Shown piece after piece: positions 1 through 8,166 of a stretch of DNA of 25,792 bases. This DNA comes from a bacterium (GTDB lineage: Bacteria; Bacillota; Clostridia; Lachnospirales; Lachnospiraceae), in assembly GCA_004562765.1 (NCBI GenBank), contig SFRL01000045.1, positions 1 to 25,792 on the forward strand, given 5' to 3'. The position numbers and the translations under genes are program-made. The notes beneath the pieces are model-generated. The model was not told the origin of the DNA. It saw only the letters and a list, made by a program, of their open reading frames with translations, and searched no databases. Each line of letters opens with the position of its first letter. Positions within the stretch are counted from its first letter, which is position 1.

Positions 1-1
1 T

Positions 2-976
2 GTAACCGGATATTCGACTATGAAGATTGATTATGAGCGATTGTTGTCGGGTTATGTGATAACCAAAATAAAGACAAAAACCAGCGGTGAAATTTTTAGA
101 CCGGCTTTTAAAAAGGGGTCTTTAAGTATAATCGAAAACATAACCTATGCAAATGATCTGGAACGTCGATGGATACAAAGTAATCCTACCATATTATATG
201 ATTGTAAGTTGGTAGAACACGCTATTATTCGTTACAACAATTACATGATAGATAAATATGAAAGCTTGAAAAAATACAATAATGTTTTTAATAAGGTAGC
301 TATTTCAAAAGAGGGATTTTCAAAAGAAGAGAATGTAAAACTCCGTCTTTTATGTGATGATGACATAATAGCATTTTTGAAAAACGAGGATGAAAGTATT
401 GTAGGAGAGCATTACTTTTCAAGAGATATACGTTTTAAGCCATTGTGGAAAAGTGAAGCAGAATATACTTTGAAAGTAAAAGATGGAATTGCGCCTAAAA
501 AACTTGAAAATATGTTGGATGTTTTACGGAGTAGTTTAAAAGATTTCGGATTGTTCTTTTTGACCCCGCAGGAATTGAAGAGACTGGAGGACGCAAAAAA
601 ACGGGAACCGGAGAAAATGCAGGGAAAATATACGCAACCTATTTACCTGCTTAATTTTTTTAAAGAGTTTGCAACTGCAAACGGTTTTGATTTTGAATTT
701 GCAATCACCAGAGAAAATGCCTTTATCAGTAACAGAAGAAAAATGGAAGAAAATCCGATATATATTGTGATTGATGATAGGGAAAAAACTACATTCATGG
801 ATGCGATGTATGGAAAAGAAAAATCTGTAAATACAGCGAAGGACAGTGTGCATGACACACAGATTTTTTATGTATATACATCAAAAATGAATCTCCAGAA
901 AGCAGGAAAAAATAAAAGGAATGTGGCAGATTTGTTGGTAGAGTACATAAACCGTAATTGGGAACAGATAGAATAG
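2..976 (+). CDS. Hypothetical protein, N-terminus uncertain (possibly cut by window edge)
   Basis: I do not recognise this protein. The first ATG is at 20 and gives 318 residues, but no Shine-Dalgarno sequence precedes it and the frame stays open to the left edge, so the true start may lie outside the window. The product is soluble, lysine-rich and mixed alpha/beta, with no signal peptide or membrane segment. A charged segment near residues 185-205 (LKRLEDAKKREPEK) looks helical. Residues 245-255 contain a beta-strand-like IYIVIDDREK stretch that could be a core strand ending in acidic residues, but no catalytic motif can be named. The DNA is visibly more AT-rich than the sugar genes downstream, which fits an accessory or transferred gene. 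It lies about 90 bases upstream of the HTH-ATPase gene on the same strand, separated by a perfect 13-bp hairpin. Confidence 0.7.
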   Translation, partial: VTGYSTMKIDYERLLSGYVITKIKTKTSGEIFRPAFKKGSLSIIENITYANDLERRWIQSNPTILYDCKLVEHAIIRYNNYMIDKYESLKKYNNVFNKVAISKEGFSKEENVKLRLLCDDDIIAFLKNEDESIVGEHYFSRDIRFKPLWKSEAEYTLKVKDGIAPKKLENMLDVLRSSLKDFGLFFLTPQELKRLEDAKKREPEKMQGKYTQPIYLLNFFKEFATANGFDFEFAITRENAFISNRRKMEENPIYIVIDDREKTTFMDAMYGKEKSVNTAKDSVHDTQIFYVYTSKMNLQKAGKNKRNVADLLVEYINRNWEQIE

Positions 977-996
977 AAGTATCCGAACACATAGAG

Positions 997-1027
997 GTGG
1001 GAAATAATCTTGTTGATTATTTCCCAC
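997..1027. promoter_or_regulatory. Perfect 13-bp inverted repeat overlapping a putative promoter
   Basis: GTGGGAAATAATC (997-1009) and GATTATTTCCCAC (1015-1027) are perfect reverse complements around a 5-base TTGTT loop. The downstream arm covers a TTGATT (1013-1018) that sits 18 bases before a TATAAT (1037-1042). The repeat could therefore be an operator over the -35 box of the next gene. It could also be a weak terminator for the upstream gene, but it lacks a proper T-run. Confidence 0.5.
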
Positions 1028-1042
1028 TTCCCGGTTTATAAT
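1013..1042 (+). promoter_or_regulatory. Putative sigma-A promoter for the HTH-ATPase gene
   Basis: TTGATT (1013-1018), an 18-base spacer and a perfect TATAAT (1037-1042) lie 26 bases upstream of the ATG at 1068. The -35 box is inside the inverted repeat at 997-1027. The call is based on consensus matching alone. Confidence 0.45.
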
Positions 1043-1067
1043 AGAAGAAGGAAGGGGGGAAATCGAC

Positions 1068-2945
1068 ATGCGATATATGACATCTGCACAGATGGCAGAA
1101 AAATGGGGATTGACAAAACGTCGGGTGAATTCGTTATGCCAGTGTGGCAGCATTAAAGGCGCATATAAAGATGGATATCGCTGGATGATCCCCGAGGATT
1201 CGAAGCGTCCCGGAGGGTATAAAAGGGAAGAAGAAAAGGAAAAAGTGGGAAGTGGGAAATTCTCGCTGGCGGTCGGTATCGAAAACTATAAAGAGATCGT
1301 GGAAAAATCCTATTATTATGTGGATAAGACGCTGCTGATCCGCGAACTTCTGGATAATGGCGGAAAAGTTTATTTGTTTACGCGTCCGCGTCGTTTTGGA
1401 AAGACGCTGGGTCTCAGCATGCTGAAAACCTTTTTTGAACGGGAAATAGGAACGGATGGAAAGCCTGTTGACAACAGCGGGTATTTTACCGGTAGGGAGA
1501 TTATGAAAGCCGGGGATGTGTATCTGAGGCATATGGGGCAGTATCCTGTGATTTCCTTATCTTTAAAGACGGGCAAGCAACCAAACTTTCAGATGGCCTA
1601 TGATTGTATCGTAGAGCAGATTTCTATTGAGTATAAGCGACATGCGTACCTGATAGATGCACAGGACATGATGACGGAGGACAGAGATAAATACCGCGCG
1701 ATCATGGGACGCAGTGCACAGGCTAGCGATTATGCGACAGCACTGGCCTTTTTGGCAGAGTGTCTGAAGAAATATCATGGCAGAAATGTGGTGGTATTTT
1801 TGGATGAGTATGATGTTCCTTTGGAAAATGCATATTTTCGTGGATTTTATGATCAGATGATCGATTTTATCCGTTCATTGTTTGAATCTGTGCTAAAGAC
1901 AAATGATAATCTTGAGTTTGCTGTTGTTACCGGATGTCTGCGTGTGGGCAGAGAGAGCATTTTTACGGGACTGAATAATCTTGAGATTAATTCTGTTTTT
2001 AATGATAATTTTGCAGAATATTTTGGCTTTACGCAGTCAGATGTGGAAGCAATGCTGGCATATTATGGTGTAAGCGAAAAGATTGATGAGGTGAGACGAT
2101 GGTATGATGGATATCTGTTTGGTCAGACAGAGGTATACAATCCATGGAGCGTTACGAATTACGTGAAGACTGTGGTGATGAACGCAGTGGCTTATCCGCG
2201 TCCATACTGGTCGAACACTTCCTCAAACAGCATTATCCGTGAACTGGTGGATCTCGCGGATGAGCAGGCGAAAGCAGAAATAGAACGCTTGATTTCCGGT
2301 GAGCCTATTGAGAAACCGGTGCATGAGGAAATTACGTATGAGGACATTTACAGGTCACAGGACTATCTGTGGAACTTCCTCTTTTTCACAGGCTATCTGA
2401 AAATGGTAACACAGCGGATGGAAGGAAATGTGATTTATGTGACGCTCGCAATTCCTAATGAAGAAGTGCGCTACATTTATCAGAATACGATTCACGAGTG
2501 GTTTGAACAACGGCAAAAGCAGAGTGATTTTTCGCAGCTGTATGAGGGAATCCGTACCGGGTGTTGCGAGTCAATAGAAGCATTTATCAATGGACAGCTG
2601 GAGGGTAGTATTAGCTACTATGATAATGCAGAAGATTTTTATCATGGATATCTGTTTGGTATTTTGCGTGGGATGAACGGCTGCAGTGTTCAGTCAAATA
2701 AGGAACAGGGTGATGGCCGGCCGGATCTGCTCATCAAGCCGTTTTCACCAAAGCAGGCTGCGGTCATTATTGAGATTAAGCGGACTGCAAAGTTTACACA
2801 GATGGAGAAAATGTGTATAGAGGCGTTGTGCCAGATTGAGGAGAAGAATTATGCCGAGGACCTGATCAACGAAGGGTATGAGCGGATATTAAAATACGGA
2901 ATTTGTTTTTGTCGGAAACATTGTATGGTAAAACTTGCGAAATAA
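1068..2945 (+). CDS. HTH-fused AAA-ATPase_like protein with C-terminal PD-(D/E)XK nuclease-like domain
   Basis: This 625-residue protein has three recognisable parts. Residues 1-45 resemble an excisionase/MerR-like helix-turn-helix (MTSAQMAEKWGLTKRRVNSL, then a basic loop and GYRWMIP). Residues 65-400 form an AAA-ATPase_like domain (PF09820 family), with a Walker A-like RPRRFGKT at about 106-113 and a Walker B FLDEYD at about 244-249. The C-terminus matches the PD-(D/E)XK module usual in this family: GRPD at about 550-553 and EIK at about 569-571. The family is common and often multicopy in gut Firmicutes and Bacteroidetes, but its cellular role is not established. The HTH suggests DNA binding and perhaps autoregulation at the adjacent palindrome. 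The ATG at 1068 follows a purine-rich GGAAGGGGGG. The stop lies 44 bases before the start of rfbG, so the two may be co-transcribed. Confidence 0.85.
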   Translation: MRYMTSAQMAEKWGLTKRRVNSLCQCGSIKGAYKDGYRWMIPEDSKRPGGYKREEEKEKVGSGKFSLAVGIENYKEIVEKSYYYVDKTLLIRELLDNGGKVYLFTRPRRFGKTLGLSMLKTFFEREIGTDGKPVDNSGYFTGREIMKAGDVYLRHMGQYPVISLSLKTGKQPNFQMAYDCIVEQISIEYKRHAYLIDAQDMMTEDRDKYRAIMGRSAQASDYATALAFLAECLKKYHGRNVVVFLDEYDVPLENAYFRGFYDQMIDFIRSLFESVLKTNDNLEFAVVTGCLRVGRESIFTGLNNLEINSVFNDNFAEYFGFTQSDVEAMLAYYGVSEKIDEVRRWYDGYLFGQTEVYNPWSVTNYVKTVVMNAVAYPRPYWSNTSSNSIIRELVDLADEQAKAEIERLISGEPIEKPVHEEITYEDIYRSQDYLWNFLFFTGYLKMVTQRMEGNVIYVTLAIPNEEVRYIYQNTIHEWFEQRQKQSDFSQLYEGIRTGCCESIEAFINGQLEGSISYYDNAEDFYHGYLFGILRGMNGCSVQSNKEQGDGRPDLLIKPFSPKQAAVIIEIKRTAKFTQMEKMCIEALCQIEEKNYAEDLINEGYERILKYGICFCRKHCMVKLAK

Positions 2946-2989
2946 CTGTTTATGACCGCATGGCATGCAAATCATGGAGGATATGTATA

Positions 2990-4057
2990 GTGGGATACTT
3001 ACGATCTTGGCAGAATAGCTTTTATAAAGACAAAACCGTGCTGGTTACCGGTCATACCGGCTTTAAAGGCAGCTGGCTTTGCGTGATGCTGCAGATGGCA
3101 GGCGCAAAGGTGGTTGGCTATGCGTTGCCGGCGGTGGGAGAAGAAAATCTGTTTTCTCTTGCTCATGTGGCAGAAGGCATGTGTTCGGTAGAAGGGGATA
3201 TCAGAGACCTGGCGCATCTGAAGCAGGTGTTTGAGGAATATCGCCCGGAGATCGTGTTTCATCTGGCTGCGCAGCCCATCGTGCGGGAGAGCTATCAGAA
3301 CCCGGTCTATACATATGAGACGAACGTGATGGGCACGGTCAATCTGATGGAGTGTGTGCGGACGACCGGCGGTGTGCGCTCCGTTTTGAATGTCACCACG
3401 GACAAGGTATATGAGAACAGGGAATGGTGCTGGGGCTACCGGGAAACAGATGCGTTGGATGGCTATGATCCGTATTCCAACAGCAAGTCGTGCTCGGAAC
3501 TGGTCACACACAGCTATAAAAAGTCATTTTTTGATGAGCTGGGAATCCCGGTATCGACTGCGAGGGCAGGAAATGTGATCGGTGGCGGAGATTTTGCGGC
3601 AGACCGCATTATCCCTGACTGTGTGCGCGCGGCGATGGAACATCGGGAGATCATTCTGCGCAATCCATATTCTGTCCGCCCGTTCCAGCATGTACTGGAG
3701 CCGTTAAGTGCGTATCTGATGATCGCAGAAAAGCAGGCAGCAGAGCCGGAAAAACAGGGCTATTATAATGTGGGGCCGGAAGAGGCTGACTGTGTGACAG
3801 TCGGTGAACTGGCAACGCTTTTCTGTGATGCCTGGCAGGAGGGTGTCTCCTGGAAAAATGTATCTGATGAGGGACCTCATGAGGCTGCATTTTTAAAATT
3901 GGATTGTTCGAAAATAAAACGTACTCTTGGGTGGGAACCGAGATGGAATATCCGGACAGCTGTGGAAAAGACTGTGGAATGGAGCAGGATCTATCGCGAT
4001 AAGGGCGATGTCAGAGCCTGCATGGAAACACAGATCAGGGAATTCATGCAGCTGTAA
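2990..4057 (+). CDS. rfbG: CDP-glucose 4,6-dehydratase
   Basis: RfbG (DdhB) is a cytoplasmic extended short-chain dehydrogenase/reductase that uses bound NAD+ to convert CDP-glucose to CDP-4-keto-6-deoxyglucose. I chose the GTG at 2990 because GGAGG (2976-2980) is 9 bases upstream; the frame is open back to 2903 but that extension overlaps the previous gene and has no family-like sequence. The resulting 355 residues match the usual family length. The Rossmann motif GHTGFKG is at residues 21-27, the family-typical TDKVYEN at 137-143 and the catalytic YSNSK at 162-166. It heads a trio with rfbF and rfbH. The product requires RfbF for its substrate and feeds RfbH. Confidence in the specific enzyme is high because the cytidylyltransferase follows directly. 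Confidence 0.93.
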   Translation: MGYLRSWQNSFYKDKTVLVTGHTGFKGSWLCVMLQMAGAKVVGYALPAVGEENLFSLAHVAEGMCSVEGDIRDLAHLKQVFEEYRPEIVFHLAAQPIVRESYQNPVYTYETNVMGTVNLMECVRTTGGVRSVLNVTTDKVYENREWCWGYRETDALDGYDPYSNSKSCSELVTHSYKKSFFDELGIPVSTARAGNVIGGGDFAADRIIPDCVRAAMEHREIILRNPYSVRPFQHVLEPLSAYLMIAEKQAAEPEKQGYYNVGPEEADCVTVGELATLFCDAWQEGVSWKNVSDEGPHEAAFLKLDCSKIKRTLGWEPRWNIRTAVEKTVEWSRIYRDKGDVRACMETQIREFMQL

Positions 4058-4098
4058 CAGCAACCGTAGTTACGAGTTTATCACGAAAGAATAAAGAT

Positions 4099-4869
4099 AT
4101 GAAGGTAGTTATTTTAGCGGGTGGAAAAGGAACACGTATCAGTGAGGAGTCAAGGCTTCGACCGAAGCCGATGGTCGAGATCGGCGGAAAACCGATTTTG
4201 TGGCATATCATGCGTCAGTATGCTTCTTTTGGGTTTACGGAATTTATCGTATGCTGTGGCTATAAGGGGCATATGATCAAGGAATATTTTGTCAACTACT
4301 ATCAGCATAACAGTCAGCTGGAGATCCGGCTGAAGGACGGGGATGTTCAGGTGCTGCGGGGGAGCAGTGAACCGTGGCAGGTCACATTGGTGGATACCGG
4401 ACTGGAAACATTGACAGCAGGCCGGATCTTAAAGGCGCGGAAATATATCGGGGAAGAGACGTTTATGCTGACTTACGGAGATGGCGTTTCTGATGTGGAT
4501 ATTCCGGAATTGATACAGTTTCATAAAAAACAGCAAAAAATTGTGACGATATCAACGACGCAGCCAATGGGACGTTTTGGCGCACTGAGCTTGGATGAAA
4601 AGACCGATCAGGTGCTGGGCTTTAAGGAAAAGGCGAGAGAGGATCAGGCGTGGGTCAATATCGGTTTCATGGTGATGGAGCCGTCGGTATACGAATATTT
4701 GGGCGATGGCAGTACGATGCTGGAGACGCTCCCGTTCGAGCGGCTTGCTGCTGACGGACAGATGGCGGCATATAAGCATAGGGGCTTCTGGTCGCCGATG
4801 GACAACGTTCATGACAGGGAATACTTAGAAGGACTTTGGAATCGGGGCGAGGCTTCGTGGAAATGTTGA
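4099..4869 (+). CDS. rfbF: Glucose-1-phosphate cytidylyltransferase
   Basis: RfbF (DdhA) makes CDP-glucose from CTP and alpha-D-glucose-1-phosphate, the entry step to CDP-linked 3,6-dideoxyhexoses. The 256 residues equal the family's usual size. The nucleotide-binding signature LAGGKGTRISEES is at residues 6-18, followed by RPKPMVEIGGKP. LTYGDGVSD near residue 120 carries the metal-binding aspartate, and the C-terminal GFWSPMDNVHDREYLEGLW is characteristic of this subfamily and not of the dTTP-using RfbA. The gene lies 41 bases after rfbG and 53 before rfbH, with only weak purine-rich ribosome binding sites. In Salmonella and Yersinia clusters the cytidylyltransferase precedes the dehydratase; here it follows it. 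Confidence 0.94.
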   Translation: MKVVILAGGKGTRISEESRLRPKPMVEIGGKPILWHIMRQYASFGFTEFIVCCGYKGHMIKEYFVNYYQHNSQLEIRLKDGDVQVLRGSSEPWQVTLVDTGLETLTAGRILKARKYIGEETFMLTYGDGVSDVDIPELIQFHKKQQKIVTISTTQPMGRFGALSLDEKTDQVLGFKEKAREDQAWVNIGFMVMEPSVYEYLGDGSTMLETLPFERLAADGQMAAYKHRGFWSPMDNVHDREYLEGLWNRGEASWKC

Positions 4870-4922
4870 CAGAAGGATAAATCGGAAGCATAAGAAAGTA
4901 GGACAGAAGGGTAGAAATAGAT

Positions 4923-6260
4923 ATGTTCGAGCAGATGACAGAAAAAGAGGCACGTGAAGAGATTCTGACCATGGTGGAGAAATATTATCAGGCGTTTCAT
5001 CAGAAGAGTGGTGAGTATAAAGAGGGAGACAAAATTTCTTATGCCTCCCGTGTTTATGATCAGGAGGAAATGACGAATCTGGTAGACAGCGCACTGGAAT
5101 TCTGGCTGACCTCCGGGCGTTATACAGAGCAGTTTGAAAAGGAACTGGCAGAGTATATCGGTGTACGTTTTTGCTCGCTGGTGAATTCCGGTTCCTCTGC
5201 AAATCTGTTGGCGTTTATGGCATTGACGTCTCCGCTGTTGGGCGAACGACGGGTGAACCGCGGTGATGAGATCATTACGGTAGCGGCAGGATTTCCTACG
5301 ACGGTTACTCCGTATCTGCAGTATGGAGCGGTACCTGTATTTCTGGATCTGACGATTCCGCAGTATAATATTGATGTCAGCCGGCTTGAGGCGGCACTTT
5401 CGGAAAAGACGAAGGCTGTCATGATCGCCCATACGCTGGGAAATCCCTTTGATCTCAAGGCAGTGCGTGAATTCTGTGACAGGCATCAGCTGTGGCTGGT
5501 GGAGGATAACTGCGATGCTCTGGGCAGCGAGTATTGCATGAACGGAGAATGGAATAAAACAGGAAGTATTGGAGACATCGGAACCAGCAGCTTTTATCCG
5601 CCGCACCATATGACCATGGGTGAGGGCGGCGCTGTCTATACAGACGATCCGCTGCTCCATAAGATCATTCGCTCTATGCGTGACTGGGGGCGGGATTGTA
5701 TGTGCCCTTCCGGGCAGGATAACCTGTGCGGCCATCGTTTTGACAGGCAATATGGGGAACTGCCGTTGGGCTATGATCATAAGTATGTGTATTCTCATTT
5801 CGGATACAATCTGAAAGCCACTGATCTGCAGGCGGCGATCGGATGTGCCCAGCTGAAAAAGCTGCCGGGGTTTGTGGAGCGCCGCAGGGAGAATTTTGCC
5901 CGGCTGCGTGAACAGCTGGCAGGGGCGGAAGATAAACTGATCCTGCCGGAGGCGTGTCCGGATTCCAGGCCGTCCTGGTTTGGTTTTTTGATCACATGCA
6001 GAGAAGGCGTGGATAAGAATCACGTGGTTCAGTACCTGGAGGCACATGGTGTACAGACGCGGATGCTTTTTGCCGGAAATCTGCTGAAACAGCCCTGCTT
6101 TGATGAACTGCGGGAAGCACAGACCGGGTATCGTGTAGCAGGCAGCCTGGATCACACAGACCTGATCATGGAGCGAAGTTTCTGGGTTGGTGTGTATCCC
6201 GGAATGACGGATGAGATGATTGATTACATGGCAAAAATGATTCTGGAGGCAATCATATAA
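4923..6260 (+). CDS. rfbH: CDP-4-keto-6-deoxyglucose 3-dehydrase (E1, RfbH/DdhC)
   Basis: RfbH is a PMP-dependent, [2Fe-2S]-containing enzyme of the aminotransferase fold that removes the C3 hydroxyl from CDP-4-keto-6-deoxyglucose. The protein has 445 residues, a typical length. In SSFYPPHHMTMGEGG the position that holds the PLP-binding lysine in ordinary sugar aminotransferases is histidine (about His228), the hallmark of this dehydrase. Cys197 in VEDNCDAL and Cys259, Cys261 and Cys269 in DCMCPSGQDNLC are suitably placed as cluster ligands. The known reaction needs an NADH-dependent iron-sulfur/flavin reductase (E3, RfbI/DdhD), which is not in this window. It is the last gene of the trio; 134 bases separate it from the next ATPase gene. 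Confidence 0.93.
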   Translation: MFEQMTEKEAREEILTMVEKYYQAFHQKSGEYKEGDKISYASRVYDQEEMTNLVDSALEFWLTSGRYTEQFEKELAEYIGVRFCSLVNSGSSANLLAFMALTSPLLGERRVNRGDEIITVAAGFPTTVTPYLQYGAVPVFLDLTIPQYNIDVSRLEAALSEKTKAVMIAHTLGNPFDLKAVREFCDRHQLWLVEDNCDALGSEYCMNGEWNKTGSIGDIGTSSFYPPHHMTMGEGGAVYTDDPLLHKIIRSMRDWGRDCMCPSGQDNLCGHRFDRQYGELPLGYDHKYVYSHFGYNLKATDLQAAIGCAQLKKLPGFVERRRENFARLREQLAGAEDKLILPEACPDSRPSWFGFLITCREGVDKNHVVQYLEAHGVQTRMLFAGNLLKQPCFDELREAQTGYRVAGSLDHTDLIMERSFWVGVYPGMTDEMIDYMAKMILEAII

Positions 6261-6330
6261 TTAAGATGGGGCGGGAGCGCATTTTGGAGATAAAAAGTAT
6301 TCTGTTTTTCTAGTATAAAAGCGGGGTTTA

Positions 6331-6339
6331 TGGTACAAT
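6331..6339 (+). promoter_or_regulatory. Possible extended -10 promoter for the second ATPase gene
   Basis: TGGTACAAT (6331-6339) matches an extended -10 (TGn plus TACAAT) 55 bases upstream of the ATG at 6395. No good -35 lies 16-18 bases upstream, so this is only a candidate. Confidence 0.3.
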
Positions 6340-6394
6340 CCAAATAGTATAGGTCATTTGTGCCCTTTTGAAGTCATGAAGGAGTGTGTGGCAA

Positions 6395-7981
6395 ATGGGA
6401 AGATTTTTAAATCCTGATAATAGTGCATTTCAGGCAGCCATAAATTCTGAAATATATGTGGACAAAACCGGCATGATTGATGTTACCAATAAAGTGATCA
6501 ATACGATGCAGGCTTTTATCTGCAATAGTCGTCCTCGCCGCTTTGGTAAATCAATCACTGCGAATATGCTGACCGCTTATTACAGTAAAGGTTGTGATTC
6601 AAAAGACATGTTTACCGGTTTGGATATCAGCAGCATGCGTTCGTATGAAAAATATCTAAACAAATTTGATGTGATTCATTTTGATGTGCAATGGTTTGTT
6701 GAGCCCGGTAATGATATAGAAAATGTAGTTTCTGCTATACAGAAAGCAGTCATAAAAGAGCTTAGAGAAGCATATCCAACCGTTATCGGTGATGAGGTGA
6801 CAGGTCTTCCGGATGCGATGTCACTGGTAACAGAAGAGACAGGTAACAAATTCGTTGTCATTATTGATGAGTGGGATGTTCTGATTCGTGATGCAGCGAT
6901 GAATCAGAAAGTGCAGGATGAATATATCGGGCTGCTTCGCAGGATGTTTAAAGGAGTAGAACCGACAAAATTTATCAGTCTTGCATATTTAACAGGTATT
7001 CTGCCGATCAAAAAAGTGTTGTCGGAATCGTCGCTGAACAATTTTGATGAATATACTATGCTTGATGCGGGCGTGCTTGCACCTTATATCGGTTTCACGG
7101 AAAATGAAGTAAAAGAATTGTGTGAAAAGTATGGAAGGGATTTTCGCTCTGTGCAGAGATGGTATGATGGCTATTTATTTCATGATACACATACGTACAA
7201 TCCAAAAGCGGTTGTCAGTGTCATGCTAAGGGATAATTTTCAAAGCTACTGGTCAAAAACAGGGACATTTGAATTGATCAGACCATATATTAACATGGAC
7301 TTTGATGGTCTGAAAACAGCCATTATCGAAATGATTTCAGGTGATGCTGTTGAAGTGGATACATCTTCTTTTCAAAATGATATGGTGAGTTTCGGATGTA
7401 AAGATGATGTCCTGACGCTACTGATCCATTTGGGGTATCTGGCATATGATCAGCAGAAACATGCAGCTTATTTGCCGAATGAAGAAATCAGGCAGGAATT
7501 TATCTCTGCCACGAAAAAGAAGAAATGGAATGAACTTGCTGAGTTCGAGAAACAGTCAAATGATCTGCTGGATGCAACATTAGATATGGAAGCGGATGAA
7601 GTGGCTGCCGGAATTGAGAAAATTCATACAGAATTTGCCTCATCGATTCAGTATAACAATGAGAATTCGCTCAGCAGTGTATTGACGATTGCGTATCTTG
7701 GTTCTATGCAGTATTATTTCAAACCGGTGAGAGAGTTATCGGCAGGAAGGGGCTTTGCAGATTTTGTATATATTCCAAAGCCGGAGTATATTGCTGATTA
7801 CCCGGCTCTTGTAGTTGAACTGAAATGGAATAAAAGTGCAGATACAGCCTTGAAACAGATCAAGGAAAAACGCTATCCGGAGTCGCTCTTGCAATACACA
7901 GGTAAGATACTTCTTGTTGGTATTAATTACAATAAGAAAACAAAAGAGCATCAATGTTTGATTGAAGAACTCAGTAAGTGA
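6395..7981 (+). CDS. AAA-ATPase_like protein with C-terminal PD-(D/E)XK nuclease-like domain
   Basis: This 528-residue protein belongs to the same family as the one at 1068 but lacks the helix-turn-helix. IYVDKTGMI near residue 20 is the usual family opening. Walker A SRPRRFGKS is at about 45-53, Walker B VVIIDEWD at about 154-161, and the family-typical RWYDGYLF lies mid-protein. The nuclease-like module has GFADF at about 453-457 and VVELKW at about 473-478. The start is ATG 6395 with AAGGAG (6379-6384) 10 bases upstream; a GTG at 6386 is too close to the ribosome binding site. The DNA is more AT-rich than rfbH. A possible extended -10 promoter precedes it and a strong terminator follows, so it may be a self-contained unit. 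Its biological role is unknown. Confidence 0.88.
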   Translation: MGRFLNPDNSAFQAAINSEIYVDKTGMIDVTNKVINTMQAFICNSRPRRFGKSITANMLTAYYSKGCDSKDMFTGLDISSMRSYEKYLNKFDVIHFDVQWFVEPGNDIENVVSAIQKAVIKELREAYPTVIGDEVTGLPDAMSLVTEETGNKFVVIIDEWDVLIRDAAMNQKVQDEYIGLLRRMFKGVEPTKFISLAYLTGILPIKKVLSESSLNNFDEYTMLDAGVLAPYIGFTENEVKELCEKYGRDFRSVQRWYDGYLFHDTHTYNPKAVVSVMLRDNFQSYWSKTGTFELIRPYINMDFDGLKTAIIEMISGDAVEVDTSSFQNDMVSFGCKDDVLTLLIHLGYLAYDQQKHAAYLPNEEIRQEFISATKKKKWNELAEFEKQSNDLLDATLDMEADEVAAGIEKIHTEFASSIQYNNENSLSSVLTIAYLGSMQYYFKPVRELSAGRGFADFVYIPKPEYIADYPALVVELKWNKSADTALKQIKEKRYPESLLQYTGKILLVGINYNKKTKEHQCLIEELSK

Positions 7982-8036
7982 AATCGAGTATTTGAATGGA
8001 AACGAAAAAATGTTACAGACAAACGATTTGACACAG

Positions 8037-8079
8037 CGCCTGATGACAGGGAGATCTGCCATCAGGCGTTAATGTTTTT
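8037..8079 (+). terminator. Rho-independent terminator after the second ATPase gene
   Basis: CGCCTGATG (8037-8045) pairs perfectly with CATCAGGCG (8060-8068). CAG/CTG pairs continue inside after one mismatch. A TTAATGTTTTTT tract follows. It separates the accessory block from the nonulosonic acid genes. Confidence 0.88.
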
Positions 8080-8166
8080 TCTTTCTCGTCCGATATATTT
8101 CATATAGTTATTATTTAGAATCCGCTTATCATGGACGGTAAGCTGCAGAAACATGGAGGTCGCTTT

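Noticed and set aside
4809..6155. Long open frame on the - strand (448 codons) antisense to rfbH
   Set aside because: The + strand frame encodes a complete RfbH with catalytic and cluster residues. The antisense product is rich in His, Gln, Ile and Arg with no domain pattern, as expected of a shadow frame.
6268..6275. GGGAGCGC shared between 6268 and about 15070, after rfbH and after legC
   Set aside because: Only about 8-10 bases agree and the flanks differ; chance similarity is enough.
8029..8034. TTGACA at 8029-8034 as a promoter for the leg operon
   Set aside because: No -10-like hexamer lies 16-18 bases downstream; the position falls inside the terminator stem.
8131..8166. Upstream in-frame ATG at 8131 for the CBS-nucleotidyltransferase
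   Set aside because: No ribosome binding site; the GGAGGT at 8155-8160 lies inside that extension and fits ATG 8167.
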